Shown one piece after another: positions 56,040-64,000 of a DNA stretch of 64,000 bases. This DNA comes from Mycobacterium sp. IS-1590 (GTDB lineage: Bacteria; Actinomycetota; Actinomycetes; Mycobacteriales; Mycobacteriaceae). The stretch covers positions 186,001-250,000 of the forward strand of contig NZ_LQIW01000050.1 in NCBI RefSeq assembly GCF_001500025.1, in the 5' to 3' direction. Position 1 is the first letter of the stretch, and every line of letters begins with the position of its first letter. The translations under genes were made by a program, and so were the position numbers. The notes beneath the pieces are model-generated. The model searched no databases. It was not told the origin of the DNA and saw only the letters and a program-made list of their open reading frames with translations.

Positions 56040-59003
56040 GTGGATCTGTCGGCGATAACCAAGCCGGTCGGACGCCTGGTGGCGACCGCGCAGAACGGGC
56101 TGGAAGTGCTGCGCTACGGCGGTCTGGAGACCGGCGCCGTACCCTCGCCGTTCCAGATCATCCAGAGCGTCCCGATGTACCGTCTGCGACGCTACTTCCC
56201 GCCCGACACGAGGCCGGGGGCAAAGCAACCGGGCCCACCGGTGCTGATGGTGCATCCGATGATGATGTCGGCCGACATGTGGGACGTCACCCGCGATGAC
56301 GGCGCCGTGGGCATCCTGCACAACGCGGGCATCGACCCGTGGGTCATCGACTTCGGCTCGCCCGACAAGGTCGAAGGCGGCATGGAACGCACGCTGGCCG
56401 ACCACGTCGTCGCGCTCAGCGAGGCCATCGACACCGTCAAGGAGGTCACCGGGCGCGACGTGCACCTCGCCGGCTACTCGCAGGGCGGGATGTTCGCCTA
56501 CCAGGTCGCCGCCTACCGACGGTCGAAGGATCTCGCGAGCATCATCGCGTTCGGTTCGCCGGTCGACACCCTGGCCGCCCTGCCGATGAACCTGCCGGCC
56601 AGCGTGGCACCTGCGGCCGCGGATTTCATGGCCGACCATGTGTTCAGCCGGATCGACATCCCGGGTTGGCTGGCCCGCACCGGCTTTCAGATGCTCGACC
56701 CGATCAAGACCGCCCAGTCGCGCATCGACTTCCTGCGTCAGTTGCACGATCGCGAAGCCCTGTTGCCCCGCGAGCAACAACGCCGGTTCCTGGCCTCCGA
56801 TGGCTGGATCGCGTGGTCGGGGCCCGCGATCGCGGAGTTACTGAAACAGTTCATCGCGCACAACCGGATGATGAGCGGCGGCTTCTCGATTCATGGCGAC
56901 CTGGTCACGTTGTCGGATATCGAATGTCCGGTCCTGGCCGTCGTGGGCGAGGTCGACGACATCGGCCAGCCGGCGTCGGTGCGCGGCATCAAGCGTGCCG
57001 CTCCGAAGGCCGATGTCTACGAATTCCTCATCCGCGCAGGCCATTTCGGGCTCGTCGTCGGATCGAAGGCATCCAGCCAGACGTGGCCGGCCGTGGCGCA
57101 GTGGGTCAAATGGCTCGACGGCACCGGTGAACGGCCCGAAGGCGTCAACCCGATGGCGCTGCAGCCAGCCGAACCCAACGAGACCGGCGTCTCGCTCAGC
57201 TCGCGCCTTGCGCACGGCACCGCCGCGGCCACGGAGATGGCATGGACCCTCGCGCGCTCGGCGGCCGACGCGGTGGTGAGCGCCAACAAATCGGCCAGAG
57301 CCCTGGCTGTCGAGACGGCGCGCACGCTTCCGCGCCTAGCCCGGCTCGGCCAGATCAACGAGCACACCCGCATCTCGTTCGGCCGCATCATGTCCGAACA
57401 GGCTCGCGACTTCCCGCGCGGTGACTGCCTGCTGTTCGACGGTCGAGTTCACACCTACGAAGCCGTGGACCGGCGCATCAACAACGTCGTTCGCGGCCTC
57501 ATCGAGGTCGGGGTACGCCAAGGCACGCGCGTCGGCGTCCTGATGGAGACCCGGCCCAGCGCGCTGGTGGCGATCGCCGCGCTCTCGCGACTGGGCGCGG
57601 TCGCAGTGCTGATGCCGCCCGACGCCGACCTGCCCACCGCCGCCCGGCTCGGCTCGGTGTCGGACATCATCGCCGACCCCAGCAATCTCGAGGCCGCCCG
57701 GCGACTCGATATGCGTGTGCTGGTGCTCGGTGGCGGTGAGGCCCGCGACCTCGACGTGCCCGAGGACAGCGACGTCATCGACATGGAGAAGATCGACCCG
57801 GACGCGGTGGACCTGCCGGGGTGGTACCGGCCGAATCCCGGTCTGGCCCGCGACCTCGCCTTCATAGGGTTCAGCTCGATCGGTGGCGACCTGGTCGCCC
57901 GGCAGATCACCAACGCACGATGGGCGATCTCGGCATTCGGCACCGCGTCGGCGGCCAACCTCAGCCGCAGCGACACGGTCTACTGCCTGACGCCGCTGCA
58001 CCACCAGTCGGGGCTGCTGGTGGCGATCGGCGGTGCCACCGTCGGCGGCTCGCGGATCGCGCTGTCGCGCAGCCTGCGGCCCGACCGGTTTCTCAACGAA
58101 CTTCGCCAGTACGGGGTCACCGTCGTCAGCTACACGTGGGCGATGCTGCGCGACGTCATCGACGACCCGTCGTTCGCGCTGCACGGCAGCCACCCGGTGC
58201 GGCTGTTCATCGGGTCGGGCATGCCGACCGGGCTGTGGAAGCGTGTGGTCGAGATCTTCGAACCCGCGCACGTCGTCGAGTTCTTCGCGACCACGGATGG
58301 ACAAGCCGTGCTGGCCAACGTGTCCGGTGCCAAGATCGGCAGCAAGGGCCGGCCGCTCCCGGGCAGCCGGGAACTGGCGCTGGCGGCCTACGACCCAGGC
58401 GAGGACCTGATCCTGGAGGACGAACATGGCTTCGTCCGCCACGCCGAGACCAACGAGGTCGGTGTGCTGCTCGCACGACCGCGCGGTCCGGTCGACCCGA
58501 CCGCCCCGATCAAGCGAGGGGTGTTCGCACCGGCCGACACCTGGGTGTCCACCGAGTACCTGTTCCGCCGCGACGACGACGGCGATTACTGGCTCGTCGA
58601 CAGCCGCGGACTCGTCATCAGCACCGACCGTGGCTGCGTCTACGCGTCGACGGTCAACGATGCCGTCGGCTGCCTGGGGGCGGTCGACCTCTCGGTCACC
58701 TACGGGGTGCACGCCAACGGACGGCAGCTCGCCATCACCGCTCTGGAGCTGCGCCCCGGCGGCAGCATTCCGTCCGCCGACCTGTCCGAGGCACTCGCCA
58801 ACCTGGCGGTGGGTGAGCCGCCCGACATCGTCCACGTGGTACCGAGAATGGCGCTCAGCGCGTCCTACCGGCCGCTGGTCAGCCCACTGCGGGCCGAGGG
58901 CGTTCCGAAGCCGTCTCGTAACGCGTGGTACCTCGACCCCGATACCAAGCGGTACAAGCGGTTGACCGTGGCGGTCCGCGCCGAACTGGCCGAAGGCCAG
59001 TAG
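56040..59003 (+). CDS. Lipase/PHA synthase-like - degenerate acyl-CoA synthetase fusion (Rv1683 type)
   Basis: A 987-residue two-part protein that matches Rv1683 (999 aa). The N-terminal ~400 residues form an alpha/beta hydrolase of PHA-synthase type, with nucleophile S147 in the box LAGYSQGGMFAY (Ser, where PHA synthases have Cys) and a His in IRAGHFGLVVG. The C-terminal ~500 residues have the ANL adenylating-enzyme fold, but the AMP-binding P-loop reads FIGFSSIGGDLVARQ instead of the Ser/Thr/Gly-rich TSGTTGxPK, and the PKTxxGKxxR Lys motif near the C-terminus is absent. GTG 56040 follows ATGGGAG. Rv1683 has been assigned triacylglycerol lipase/acyl-CoA synthetase activities; here the second is questionable. 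Lipid-storage turnover is the likely context. Confidence 0.9.
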   Translation: MDLSAITKPVGRLVATAQNGLEVLRYGGLETGAVPSPFQIIQSVPMYRLRRYFPPDTRPGAKQPGPPVLMVHPMMMSADMWDVTRDDGAVGILHNAGIDPWVIDFGSPDKVEGGMERTLADHVVALSEAIDTVKEVTGRDVHLAGYSQGGMFAYQVAAYRRSKDLASIIAFGSPVDTLAALPMNLPASVAPAAADFMADHVFSRIDIPGWLARTGFQMLDPIKTAQSRIDFLRQLHDREALLPREQQRRFLASDGWIAWSGPAIAELLKQFIAHNRMMSGGFSIHGDLVTLSDIECPVLAVVGEVDDIGQPASVRGIKRAAPKADVYEFLIRAGHFGLVVGSKASSQTWPAVAQWVKWLDGTGERPEGVNPMALQPAEPNETGVSLSSRLAHGTAAATEMAWTLARSAADAVVSANKSARALAVETARTLPRLARLGQINEHTRISFGRIMSEQARDFPRGDCLLFDGRVHTYEAVDRRINNVVRGLIEVGVRQGTRVGVLMETRPSALVAIAALSRLGAVAVLMPPDADLPTAARLGSVSDIIADPSNLEAARRLDMRVLVLGGGEARDLDVPEDSDVIDMEKIDPDAVDLPGWYRPNPGLARDLAFIGFSSIGGDLVARQITNARWAISAFGTASAANLSRSDTVYCLTPLHHQSGLLVAIGGATVGGSRIALSRSLRPDRFLNELRQYGVTVVSYTWAMLRDVIDDPSFALHGSHPVRLFIGSGMPTGLWKRVVEIFEPAHVVEFFATTDGQAVLANVSGAKIGSKGRPLPGSRELALAAYDPGEDLILEDEHGFVRHAETNEVGVLLARPRGPVDPTAPIKRGVFAPADTWVSTEYLFRRDDDGDYWLVDSRGLVISTDRGCVYASTVNDAVGCLGAVDLSVTYGVHANGRQLAITALELRPGGSIPSADLSEALANLAVGEPPDIVHVVPRMALSASYRPLVSPLRAEGVPKPSRNAWYLDPDTKRYKRLTVAVRAELAEGQ

Positions 59004-59044
59004 CTGGGACCTCACGACGACCTGCCGCCGGAGCCGAGCGCTGT

Positions 59045-59050
59045 TAGGCT
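59045..59050 (+). promoter_or_regulatory. Candidate -10 box (TAGGCT) for the secreted protein
   Basis: TAGGCT fits TANNNT and gives a leader of about 48 nt that includes the ribosome-binding site CTGGAGG before ATG 59105. Confidence 0.35.
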
Positions 59051-59104
59051 CCGCCTTGCGGCGAGTCGGCGGTCCGGCCGCCGCGCCACCGAGCTGGAGG
59101 ATTG

Positions 59105-59656
59105 ATGACATCGCGAACCGCTAGCCAACGCGACATCTGGCGTCGCCTCGTCATCGGCGGTGCGGCCGGAGGCGTGTTGACGGTCGGTCTGCTGACCGGT
59201 GTCGCAGGCCCGGCGGCGATGGCGCAGCCGGCCGAGCCGAGCGTTCAGTCCGAGGCACCTGAGCCGCAAGCCGACGGCCCGAAGACGCCGTGCACCGGTG
59301 ACGACTGCAACAGGTCCGAGGAGACCGCGCCCAGGGTCAACGCCGACCAGGTGCTCCAGATGATCCACGAGGAGTACCGGCAAGGCGACGGCGGCGGTCA
59401 GGTCTCCGTGCTGATCGACGACGCGGTCAAGCTGCGCAAGCTGGGCTTCCGCCCGTCCAACGCGAACGCCGCCGCACTCAAGGAAGCCCTCGAGGACCGG
59501 CCGAATCAGACGCCGCTCGTCGAAGCGCTCAAGGAAACGATCACCCACCAGCGCAAGATGCAGGCGCGCGCCGCACAGCAGGCTGCCGCCAGCGGAGGCT
59601 CCATTGCCGGCATCCCCGTCACGCAGGCGCCGGCCATGCCGGTTCCGGCCGGCTGA
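59105..59656 (+). CDS. Exported protein of unknown function
   Basis: A 183-residue protein. Residues 1-40 are a long signal peptide with WRRLVIGGAAGG, which has a twin arginine and could be a Tat signal, and an AMA-QP cleavage. A Pro/Glu-rich linker has a CTGDDC pair of Cys. The central 80 residues are helical (VNADQVLQMIHEEYRQGD; VSVLIDDAVKLRKLGFRPSN), and the tail is Gln/Ala- and Pro-rich. No family recognised. ATG 59105 follows GGAGG. It lies between the Rv1683 and Rv1684 homologues and ends 5 nt before the latter, so they share a transcript; I do not recall it from M. tuberculosis at this place. Confidence 0.75.
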   Translation: MTSRTASQRDIWRRLVIGGAAGGVLTVGLLTGVAGPAAMAQPAEPSVQSEAPEPQADGPKTPCTGDDCNRSEETAPRVNADQVLQMIHEEYRQGDGGGQVSVLIDDAVKLRKLGFRPSNANAAALKEALEDRPNQTPLVEALKETITHQRKMQARAAQQAAASGGSIAGIPVTQAPAMPVPAG

Positions 59657-59661
59657 TCACC

Positions 59662-59880
59662 GTGGCCCTCGACGAGAAACTGCTCGACATCCTGGTCTGC
59701 CCGCAAGACCGCGGACCCCTGCTGCTCATCGGCGACGAATTCCTCTACAACCCCCGGCTTCGCCGTGCGTACCGCATCGATGACGGGATCCCCGTGCTGC
59801 TGATCGACGAGGCCGTCGACATCACCGACGACGCCGCACATCAGCAGATGCTCGACCGCTCCTCAGGTGAAGCCGGGTAG
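59662..59880 (+). CDS. Trm112/UPF0434-family small protein (Rv1684)
   Basis: A 72-residue protein: MALDEKLLDILVCPQDRGPL, then FLYNPRLRRAYRIDDGIPVL and LIDEA. This is the Trm112-like (YcaR) zinc-ribbon-type fold, reduced to a single Cys here, so zinc binding is doubtful. Eukaryotic Trm112 activates methyltransferases; actinobacterial members are reported as partners of small-molecule or RNA methyltransferases. GTG 59662. The last 18 bp overlap the convergent TetR gene. Confidence 0.88.
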   Translation: MALDEKLLDILVCPQDRGPLLLIGDEFLYNPRLRRAYRIDDGIPVLLIDEAVDITDDAAHQQMLDRSSGEAG

Positions 59881-60477
59881 CTCCCCGGTGAGGTAGCGCT
59901 GCAGGTTCGGAGCGATGGTTTCGACGACCTGGTCCACCGGCAGAGATTTGAACGGTTCGAGTTCGAGGATGTAGCGGGCCATCACCACGCCCACCAGCTG
60001 CGAGGCGACGAACTGCACGCGGACCGGTCCACTGCCCGGGGGATCGTCGACACGCGAACCGACTTCTCTGGCGATCACCTCCTGCAGAAACGACCGCACC
60101 AACGAGGAGTCGTTGCCGGCGATGATCGACCGCAGGGTTGCGATGAAACCTTTCCCCAGCTCCGAATCCCACAGCGGCAGCAGAAGGGACGGCAGGGTGC
60201 GGCCGATCTCCTCGACGGGAACCCGCTGTAGCGGGCCGATGACCTGCATGGGATCGATCGGAATGTGGATGGCCGCGGCGAACAGCTGGGTCTTGGTTCC
60301 GAAATAGTGGTGTACCAGCGCCGGGTCGACGCCCGCAGCGGCGGCGATCGCACGTATCGATGTCTTGTCGATACCGTTGCGCGCGAACAACTCCCGTGCA
60401 CTGTTCAATATCCGTTCACGGGTGTCTGACGGACCGGGTGGCCGTCCCGGGCGCTTGCGTTCGGCGTTGGTGGTCAA
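59863..60477 (-). CDS. TetR-family regulator (Rv1685c type)
   Basis: A 204-residue TetR repressor. HTH domain residues ~17-63: TRERILNSARELFARNGIDK, then IRAIAAAAGVDPALVHHYFG. The C-terminal ligand domain is helical (MARYILELEPFKSLPVDQVV). TTG 60477 is inferred from the family start; no ATG/GTG lies nearby. It is 5 nt downstream of the ABC permease stop and is the last gene of the ATPase-permease-TetR transcript; it probably represses that operon in response to the exported compound. Confidence 0.9.
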   Translation of the reverse strand: MTTNAERKRPGRPPGPSDTRERILNSARELFARNGIDKTSIRAIAAAAGVDPALVHHYFGTKTQLFAAAIHIPIDPMQVIGPLQRVPVEEIGRTLPSLLLPLWDSELGKGFIATLRSIIAGNDSSLVRSFLQEVIAREVGSRVDDPPGSGPVRVQFVASQLVGVVMARYILELEPFKSLPVDQVVETIAPNLQRYLTGELPGFT

Positions 60478-60482
60478 CGTTA

Positions 60483-61238
60483 TTACGGTGTCCTTCGTCG
60501 TAGCGTGGCCGCCGCCAGACAGAGCGAGACGACCGCGAAGCCGACGACCACCGCGACGTCGCGCACCACGGTGAATGTCGGCTCGGCGTATGCCCCCACT
60601 TGTTGCAGCGCCTCCAGAGCGTAGCTTGCCGGCATCACGTTGCTGATCCACTGAAGCCACTCCGGCAGCATGGCGCGCGGCACAATGATCCCGCACAGCA
60701 GAAGTTGGGGGACGATCACCACGGGCATGAATTGGACGGCCTGAAACTCCGTGCGCGCGAACGCGCTACACAGCAGCCCCAACCCGACGCCGAGGACGGC
60801 GTTGACGATCGCGATCGCGAAGACCCACACGGGGCTGCCTTCGGTGTGCAGGCCGAGGAAGGCGTACGACACGACGCACGCGATCGTCGCCTGGGCCGCG
60901 GCTGCCAGCGAGAACGCGGTGCCGTACGCCGCCAGCAGGTCGAGTCGGCGCAGGGGAGTGGTCAGAATTCGCTCCAACGTGCCCGAAACCCGTTCCCGCT
61001 GCATCGTTATCGACGTGATCAGGAACATCACCACCAGCGGGAACAGCCCGAGCATGATCAGGCAGGCCGTGTTGAATGGGCTCGGGGTGCCGGGCGGGTG
61101 CGGAAGATTCTGAAACATGAAGTACATCAGCGTGATGACCACGCTCGGCACGACGAGGATCATCGCCACGCTGCGGTGATCGGCCGCCAGTTGGCGCAGG
61201 ATGCGGTTGGTGGTGGCCAGATAGGCCTGGGCGCTCAG
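60483..61238 (-). CDS. ABC-2 type export permease (Rv1686c type)
   Basis: About 251 residues with six membrane segments. The first is AMILVVPSVVITLMYFMF, followed by the ABC-2 signature ITMQRERVSGTLERILTTPL and later LLCGIIVPRAMLPEWLQWIS. It forms an exporter with the ATPase encoded just upstream. Start inferred as CTG 61238, which overlaps the ATPase stop as CTGA; an ATG at 61301 with AGAGGA before it is in frame but would give a 67-bp overlap. Confidence 0.88.
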   Translation of the reverse strand: MSAQAYLATTNRILRQLAADHRSVAMILVVPSVVITLMYFMFQNLPHPPGTPSPFNTACLIMLGLFPLVVMFLITSITMQRERVSGTLERILTTPLRRLDLLAAYGTAFSLAAAAQATIACVVSYAFLGLHTEGSPVWVFAIAIVNAVLGVGLGLLCSAFARTEFQAVQFMPVVIVPQLLLCGIIVPRAMLPEWLQWISNVMPASYALEALQQVGAYAEPTFTVVRDVAVVVGFAVVSLCLAAATLRRRTP

Positions 61239-61999
61239 CCGGCTCCGGCCGCGGTGCTGTGCCTGATGACGGACAGAAACGCTTCCTCCAGTGACTGACA
61301 TCGCGTGTCCTCTCGTAGTTTCGAGGGCGTGGTGTGGGCGAGCACTCGACCTTCACGCATGAGCAGCAGGTCGCCGCAGTGATCGGCCTCGTCCATGACA
61401 TGGCTGGAGACCACAAGCGTTGTGCCTTGCGTAGCGAGGCTCTGAAAATGGGCCCACAGCTCCACGCGGAGGACGGGATCGAGCCCCACGGTGGGTTCGT
61501 CGAGCACCAGCACCTCGGGGTGCGACACCAACGCACACGCCAGCGAAACCCGGGTGCGCTGACCTCCGGAAAGGTTGGCGCCCAACGCTGTTCGGTGGTC
61601 GTCGAGCCCGACGGCGGTCACGGCCTCATCGGCGGAGTCGGCGCCGGCGCCGTACAGGGCGGCGAAGTAGCGGACATTGTCGATGACCCGTAGGTCGTCG
61701 TAGATCGTGGGGTCCTGGGTGACGTAGCCGACGCGGTGACGTAGGCTGGCCGACCCCGCCGGTTTCCCGAGCACCACCACTGTTCCGGAACTGATGATCT
61801 GGGTACCGACGATGCTTCGCATCAGCGTTGTCTTACCGCAGCCGGATGGTCCCAGCAGGCCCGTGATCGTGCCGGGGGCAATCGCCACCGTGACGTCATC
61901 GACGGCCACGCGATTACCGCGGATGACCCGCAGATTCTCCATCTCGACGGCGGGGGTGACACGTGCGCCAAGGAATTCATCTTTTGATGAAGTCATCAT
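61235..61999 (-). CDS. ABC transporter ATP-binding protein (Rv1687c type)
   Basis: A 254-residue ABC ATPase of the DRA/CcmA-like export group: Walker A GPSGCGKTTLM, Q-loop YVTQDPTIYD, signature NLSGGQRTRVSLACAL, Walker B VLVLDEPTVGLDP, and H-loop SSHVMDEADHC. Drives the ABC-2 permease encoded next; drug or lipid export is the usual role. Start is one of the two adjacent ATG codons (61999 or 61996). The upstream 45 nt separate it from the divergent mpg promoter. Confidence 0.9.
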   Translation of the reverse strand: MMTSSKDEFLGARVTPAVEMENLRVIRGNRVAVDDVTVAIAPGTITGLLGPSGCGKTTLMRSIVGTQIISSGTVVVLGKPAGSASLRHRVGYVTQDPTIYDDLRVIDNVRYFAALYGAGADSADEAVTAVGLDDHRTALGANLSGGQRTRVSLACALVSHPEVLVLDEPTVGLDPVLRVELWAHFQSLATQGTTLVVSSHVMDEADHCGDLLLMREGRVLAHTTPSKLREDTRCQSLEEAFLSVIRHSTAAGAG

Positions 62000-62044
62000 G
62001 CGGTGAAATATCCTCGGGTGGTCACGCCGTGTCAAGGGTCTCCG

Positions 62045-62050
62045 TAGGAT
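62045..62050 (+). promoter_or_regulatory. Candidate -10 box (TAGGAT) for mpg
   Basis: TAGGAT matches TANNNT and ends 7 nt before ATG 62058, the start of a short ORF that overlaps mpg. Confidence 0.45.
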
Positions 62051-62057
62051 CACCTCG

Positions 62058-62093
62058 ATGAATCCGAAGGGCCTGGTCGACGGTGACCGCTGA
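62058..62093 (+). CDS. Candidate leaderless 11-codon upstream ORF overlapping mpg
   Basis: ATG 62058 opens an 11-codon frame (MNPKGLVDGDR) that stops at 62091-62093, 8 nt inside mpg, which starts at GTG 62083 in another frame. The promoter box lies 7 nt upstream of the ATG. Same architecture as in front of usp; support is position only. Confidence 0.35.
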   Translation: MNPKGLVDGDR

Positions 62094-62694
62094 ACTGTTG
62101 TCGGTCGACCCGTTGACCGCCGCTCATCGGCTGCTCGGCGCCGACCTCACCGCGCGTGGCGTCAGCGCGATGATCGTCGAGGTCGAGGCGTACGGCGGGC
62201 CACCGGATGGACCGTGGCCCGACGCCGCGGCCCACTCGTACCGGGGCCCCGGACCGCGTAACCGCGTGATGTTCGGGCCGCCGGGGCGGCTCTACACCTA
62301 TCGCAGCCACGGCATCCATGTCTGCGCGAACGTCGTCTGTGCGACGGACGGCGTGGCGGGCGCCGTGCTGCTGCGGGCGGCCGCCATCGAAGCCGGTCTG
62401 AGCGCCGCGCATGCCCGTCGCGGCGAGTCGGTCCGCCCCGCCGCACTGGCACGAGGGCCGGGCAACCTGTGCTCGGCATTGGGAATCACCATGGAAGACA
62501 ATGGGATCGACATCTTCGACCCGAACAGCCCGGTCCAGTTGACGCTCGGGGAACGGCACGTCGCGGCCGAGGGCCCGCGCGTCGGCGTGAGCAAGGCCGC
62601 CGACCGCCCGTGGCGATTCTGGCTGGCAGGCCGGCCCGAGGTGTCGGCGTACCGGCGGAGCCCACGGGCACCGGCTCCCGGGGAAAGCGACTAG
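62083..62694 (+). CDS. mpg: 3-methyladenine DNA glycosylase (Mpg/AAG family)
   Basis: A 203-residue AAG-type alkylbase glycosylase: catalytic Glu in IVEVEAYGG, then DAAAHSYRGPGPRNRVMFGP, RLYTYRSHGIHVCANVV and ALARGPGNLCSALGI. Excises 3-methyladenine, hypoxanthine and related bases. Matches Rv1688 in length and position, immediately before tyrS. GTG 62083 chosen on the family start; GAAGGG lies about 12 nt upstream, far for an SD, so re-initiation after the upstream ORF is plausible. Confidence 0.96.
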   Translation: MTAELLSVDPLTAAHRLLGADLTARGVSAMIVEVEAYGGPPDGPWPDAAAHSYRGPGPRNRVMFGPPGRLYTYRSHGIHVCANVVCATDGVAGAVLLRAAAIEAGLSAAHARRGESVRPAALARGPGNLCSALGITMEDNGIDIFDPNSPVQLTLGERHVAAEGPRVGVSKAADRPWRFWLAGRPEVSAYRRSPRAPAPGESD

Positions 62695-62712
62695 TACGGA
62701 AAGATCGCACGC

Positions 62713-63987
62713 ATGGGTACGTCGATCCTCGACGAATTGGAGCGGCGCGGGCTGATCGCGCAATCCACCGACCGTGACGCGCTGGCCGAGGCTCTTGCGG
62801 CCGGGCCCGTCACCGTCTACTCGGGCTTCGACCCGACCGCCCCGAGCCTGCATGCGGGTCATCTCATCCCGCTGCTGACGCTGCGTCGCTTCCAGCAGGC
62901 AGGCCATCGGCCCATCGTTCTCGCAGGCGGTGCGACCGGCATGATCGGCGACCCGCGTGACGCCGGGGAGCGCACGCTGCACACCGCCGACACCGTGGCG
63001 GAGTGGGCGGACCGTATCCGCGGGCAGCTCGAGCGCTTCGTCGAGTTCGACAACTCCCCGACCGGGGCCATCATCGAGAACAACCTCTCGTGGACCGGGC
63101 CTCTGTCGGCGATCGAGTTCCTGCGCGACGTCGGCAAGTACTTCTCTGTCAACGTCATGCTCGACCGCGACACCGTCCGGCGCCGCCTCGAGGGCGAGGG
63201 CATCTCCTACACCGAGTTCAGCTACATGTTGCTGCAGGCCAACGACTATGTGGAGCTGCACCGGCGGTACGACTGCTCGCTGCAGATCGGTGGTTCCGAC
63301 CAGTGGGGCAACATCATCGCCGGCGTCCGACTGGTCCGCCAGAAGGACGGCGCCACGGTGCACGCGCTGACCACCCCGTTGGTGACCGACTCCGAGGGCA
63401 AGAAGTTCGGTAAATCGACCGGCGGCGGCAGCCTGTGGCTGGACCCGGACATGACGAGCCCGTACGCCTGGTACCAGTACTTCGTCAACACCGCTGACGC
63501 GGACGTCGTCCGGTATCTGCGATGGTTCACCTTTCTTTCGCCAGACGAGGTGGCCGAGCTGGAACTGGCGACCGCCGAGCGCGCCCACGAACGTGCCGCG
63601 CAGCGACGCCTGGCCCGCGAACTCACGACGTTGGTGCACGGCGAGGCTGCCACGCAGTCCGTCGAGCACGCGAGCCAGGCCCTGTTCGGCCGGGCCGAAC
63701 TTGCAGAGCTCGACGAGCCGACACTCGGCGCAGCGTTGCGCGAGGCCGCCGTCGCCCAACTCAAGCCCGGTGGCCCCGACACCATCGTCGATCTGCTCGT
63801 GACCAGTGGGCTCTCGCCGAGCAAGGGTGCGGCCAGGCGCACCGTCGCCGAGGGCGGCGTCTACGTCAACAACGCCCGGGTCGAAAGCGAGGATTGGGTG
63901 CCGCAGCCCACGGATTTCCTGCACGACCGCTGGCTCGTGCTGCGCCGCGGTAAGCGCAACATCGCCGGCATCGAGCGGGTCGCTTGA
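62713..63987 (+). CDS. tyrS: Tyrosyl-tRNA synthetase
   Basis: A 424-residue class I TyrRS: Tyr-pocket YSGFDPTAPSLHAGHL with HAGH for HIGH, the QIGGSDQWGNI motif, and KFGKS for KMSKS in DSEGKKFGKSTGG. The C-terminal S4-like tRNA-binding domain is complete (GAARRTVAEGGVYVNNARVE), and the stop is just inside the right edge. ATG 62713 follows GGAAAG. Downstream of mpg by 18 nt, co-transcribed; corresponds to Rv1689. Confidence 0.98.
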   Translation: MGTSILDELERRGLIAQSTDRDALAEALAAGPVTVYSGFDPTAPSLHAGHLIPLLTLRRFQQAGHRPIVLAGGATGMIGDPRDAGERTLHTADTVAEWADRIRGQLERFVEFDNSPTGAIIENNLSWTGPLSAIEFLRDVGKYFSVNVMLDRDTVRRRLEGEGISYTEFSYMLLQANDYVELHRRYDCSLQIGGSDQWGNIIAGVRLVRQKDGATVHALTTPLVTDSEGKKFGKSTGGGSLWLDPDMTSPYAWYQYFVNTADADVVRYLRWFTFLSPDEVAELELATAERAHERAAQRRLARELTTLVHGEAATQSVEHASQALFGRAELAELDEPTLGAALREAAVAQLKPGGPDTIVDLLVTSGLSPSKGAARRTVAEGGVYVNNARVESEDWVPQPTDFLHDRWLVLRRGKRNIAGIERVA

Positions 63988-64000
63988 GGGCTCGATCGCC

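Overview
This window comes from the chromosome of a high-GC actinobacterium and is almost certainly a rapidly growing mycobacterium (Mycolicibacterium-like), not a member of the M. tuberculosis complex. The backbone follows the M. tuberculosis Rv1632c-Rv1689 gene order as I remember it: DUF402, uvrB, an MFS exporter, an Rv1635c-type mannosyltransferase, a universal stress protein, an Rv1637c-type hydrolase, uvrA, Rv1639c, lysX, infC-rpmI-rplT-tsnR, Rv1645c, Rv1647, pheST, argCJBDFRGH, an ABC-F protein, Rv1683, Rv1684, a TetR/ABC cassette, mpg and tyrS. Several pieces sit inside this backbone that are not at this place in M. tuberculosis. No sequence search was possible; gene names rest on recognised motifs and remembered family sequences.

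Layout. 1-3340: a DNA-repair start, with a partial Fpg/Nei glycosylase and DUF402 gene divergent from uvrB. 3341-8834: a ribosome-hibernation factor behind a probable DosR box, an MFS exporter, tRNA-Cys, the uracil-DNA crosslinking glycosylase UdgX, a GT-C mannosyltransferase and a cAMP-binding-type universal stress protein. 8704-16603: inserted metabolic block with an Lnt-like protein, class I aldolase, CYP124, a cyclase-ATPase-TPR giant and an SDR. 16582-21473: MBL hydrolase, uvrA and a winged-helix protein. 21593-28163: accessory block with an LpqH-like lipoprotein, a TPR + CHAT protease pair, a small antisense membrane protein, two coupled unknown genes and a small acidic protein. 28281-36054: secreted DUF732 protein, membrane esterase, lysX, DUF1844 and the infC translation operon with a structured leader. 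36128-41157: GMC oxidoreductase, acyl-CoA dehydrogenase/DUF2236 operon and a class III adenylyl cyclase. 41232-54119: pheST, then the tightly overlapping arginine operon with two ArgR boxes. 54186-63987: ABC-F, the Rv1683 lipase/synthetase-like fusion, a secreted protein, Trm112-like protein, a TetR-controlled ABC-2 exporter, mpg and tyrS.

The best candidate for an undescribed system is the 22.1-27.9 kb module. It has a helical-repeat protein, a CHAT (caspase-fold) protease with both catalytic residues present, a single-pass membrane protein encoded on the opposite strand, and two translationally coupled genes of unknown fold. Two of its transcription units start from almost identical leaderless promoters. 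A second theme is start-site architecture. At many genes a TANNNT box lies exactly 6 nt before ATG or GTG, which implies leaderless mRNAs. One such site falls on an ATC in front of the DUF402 gene. Short leaderless upstream ORFs overlap the starts of the usp and mpg genes. infC has an ATC start behind a strong ribosome-binding site and a leader with mutually exclusive hairpins.
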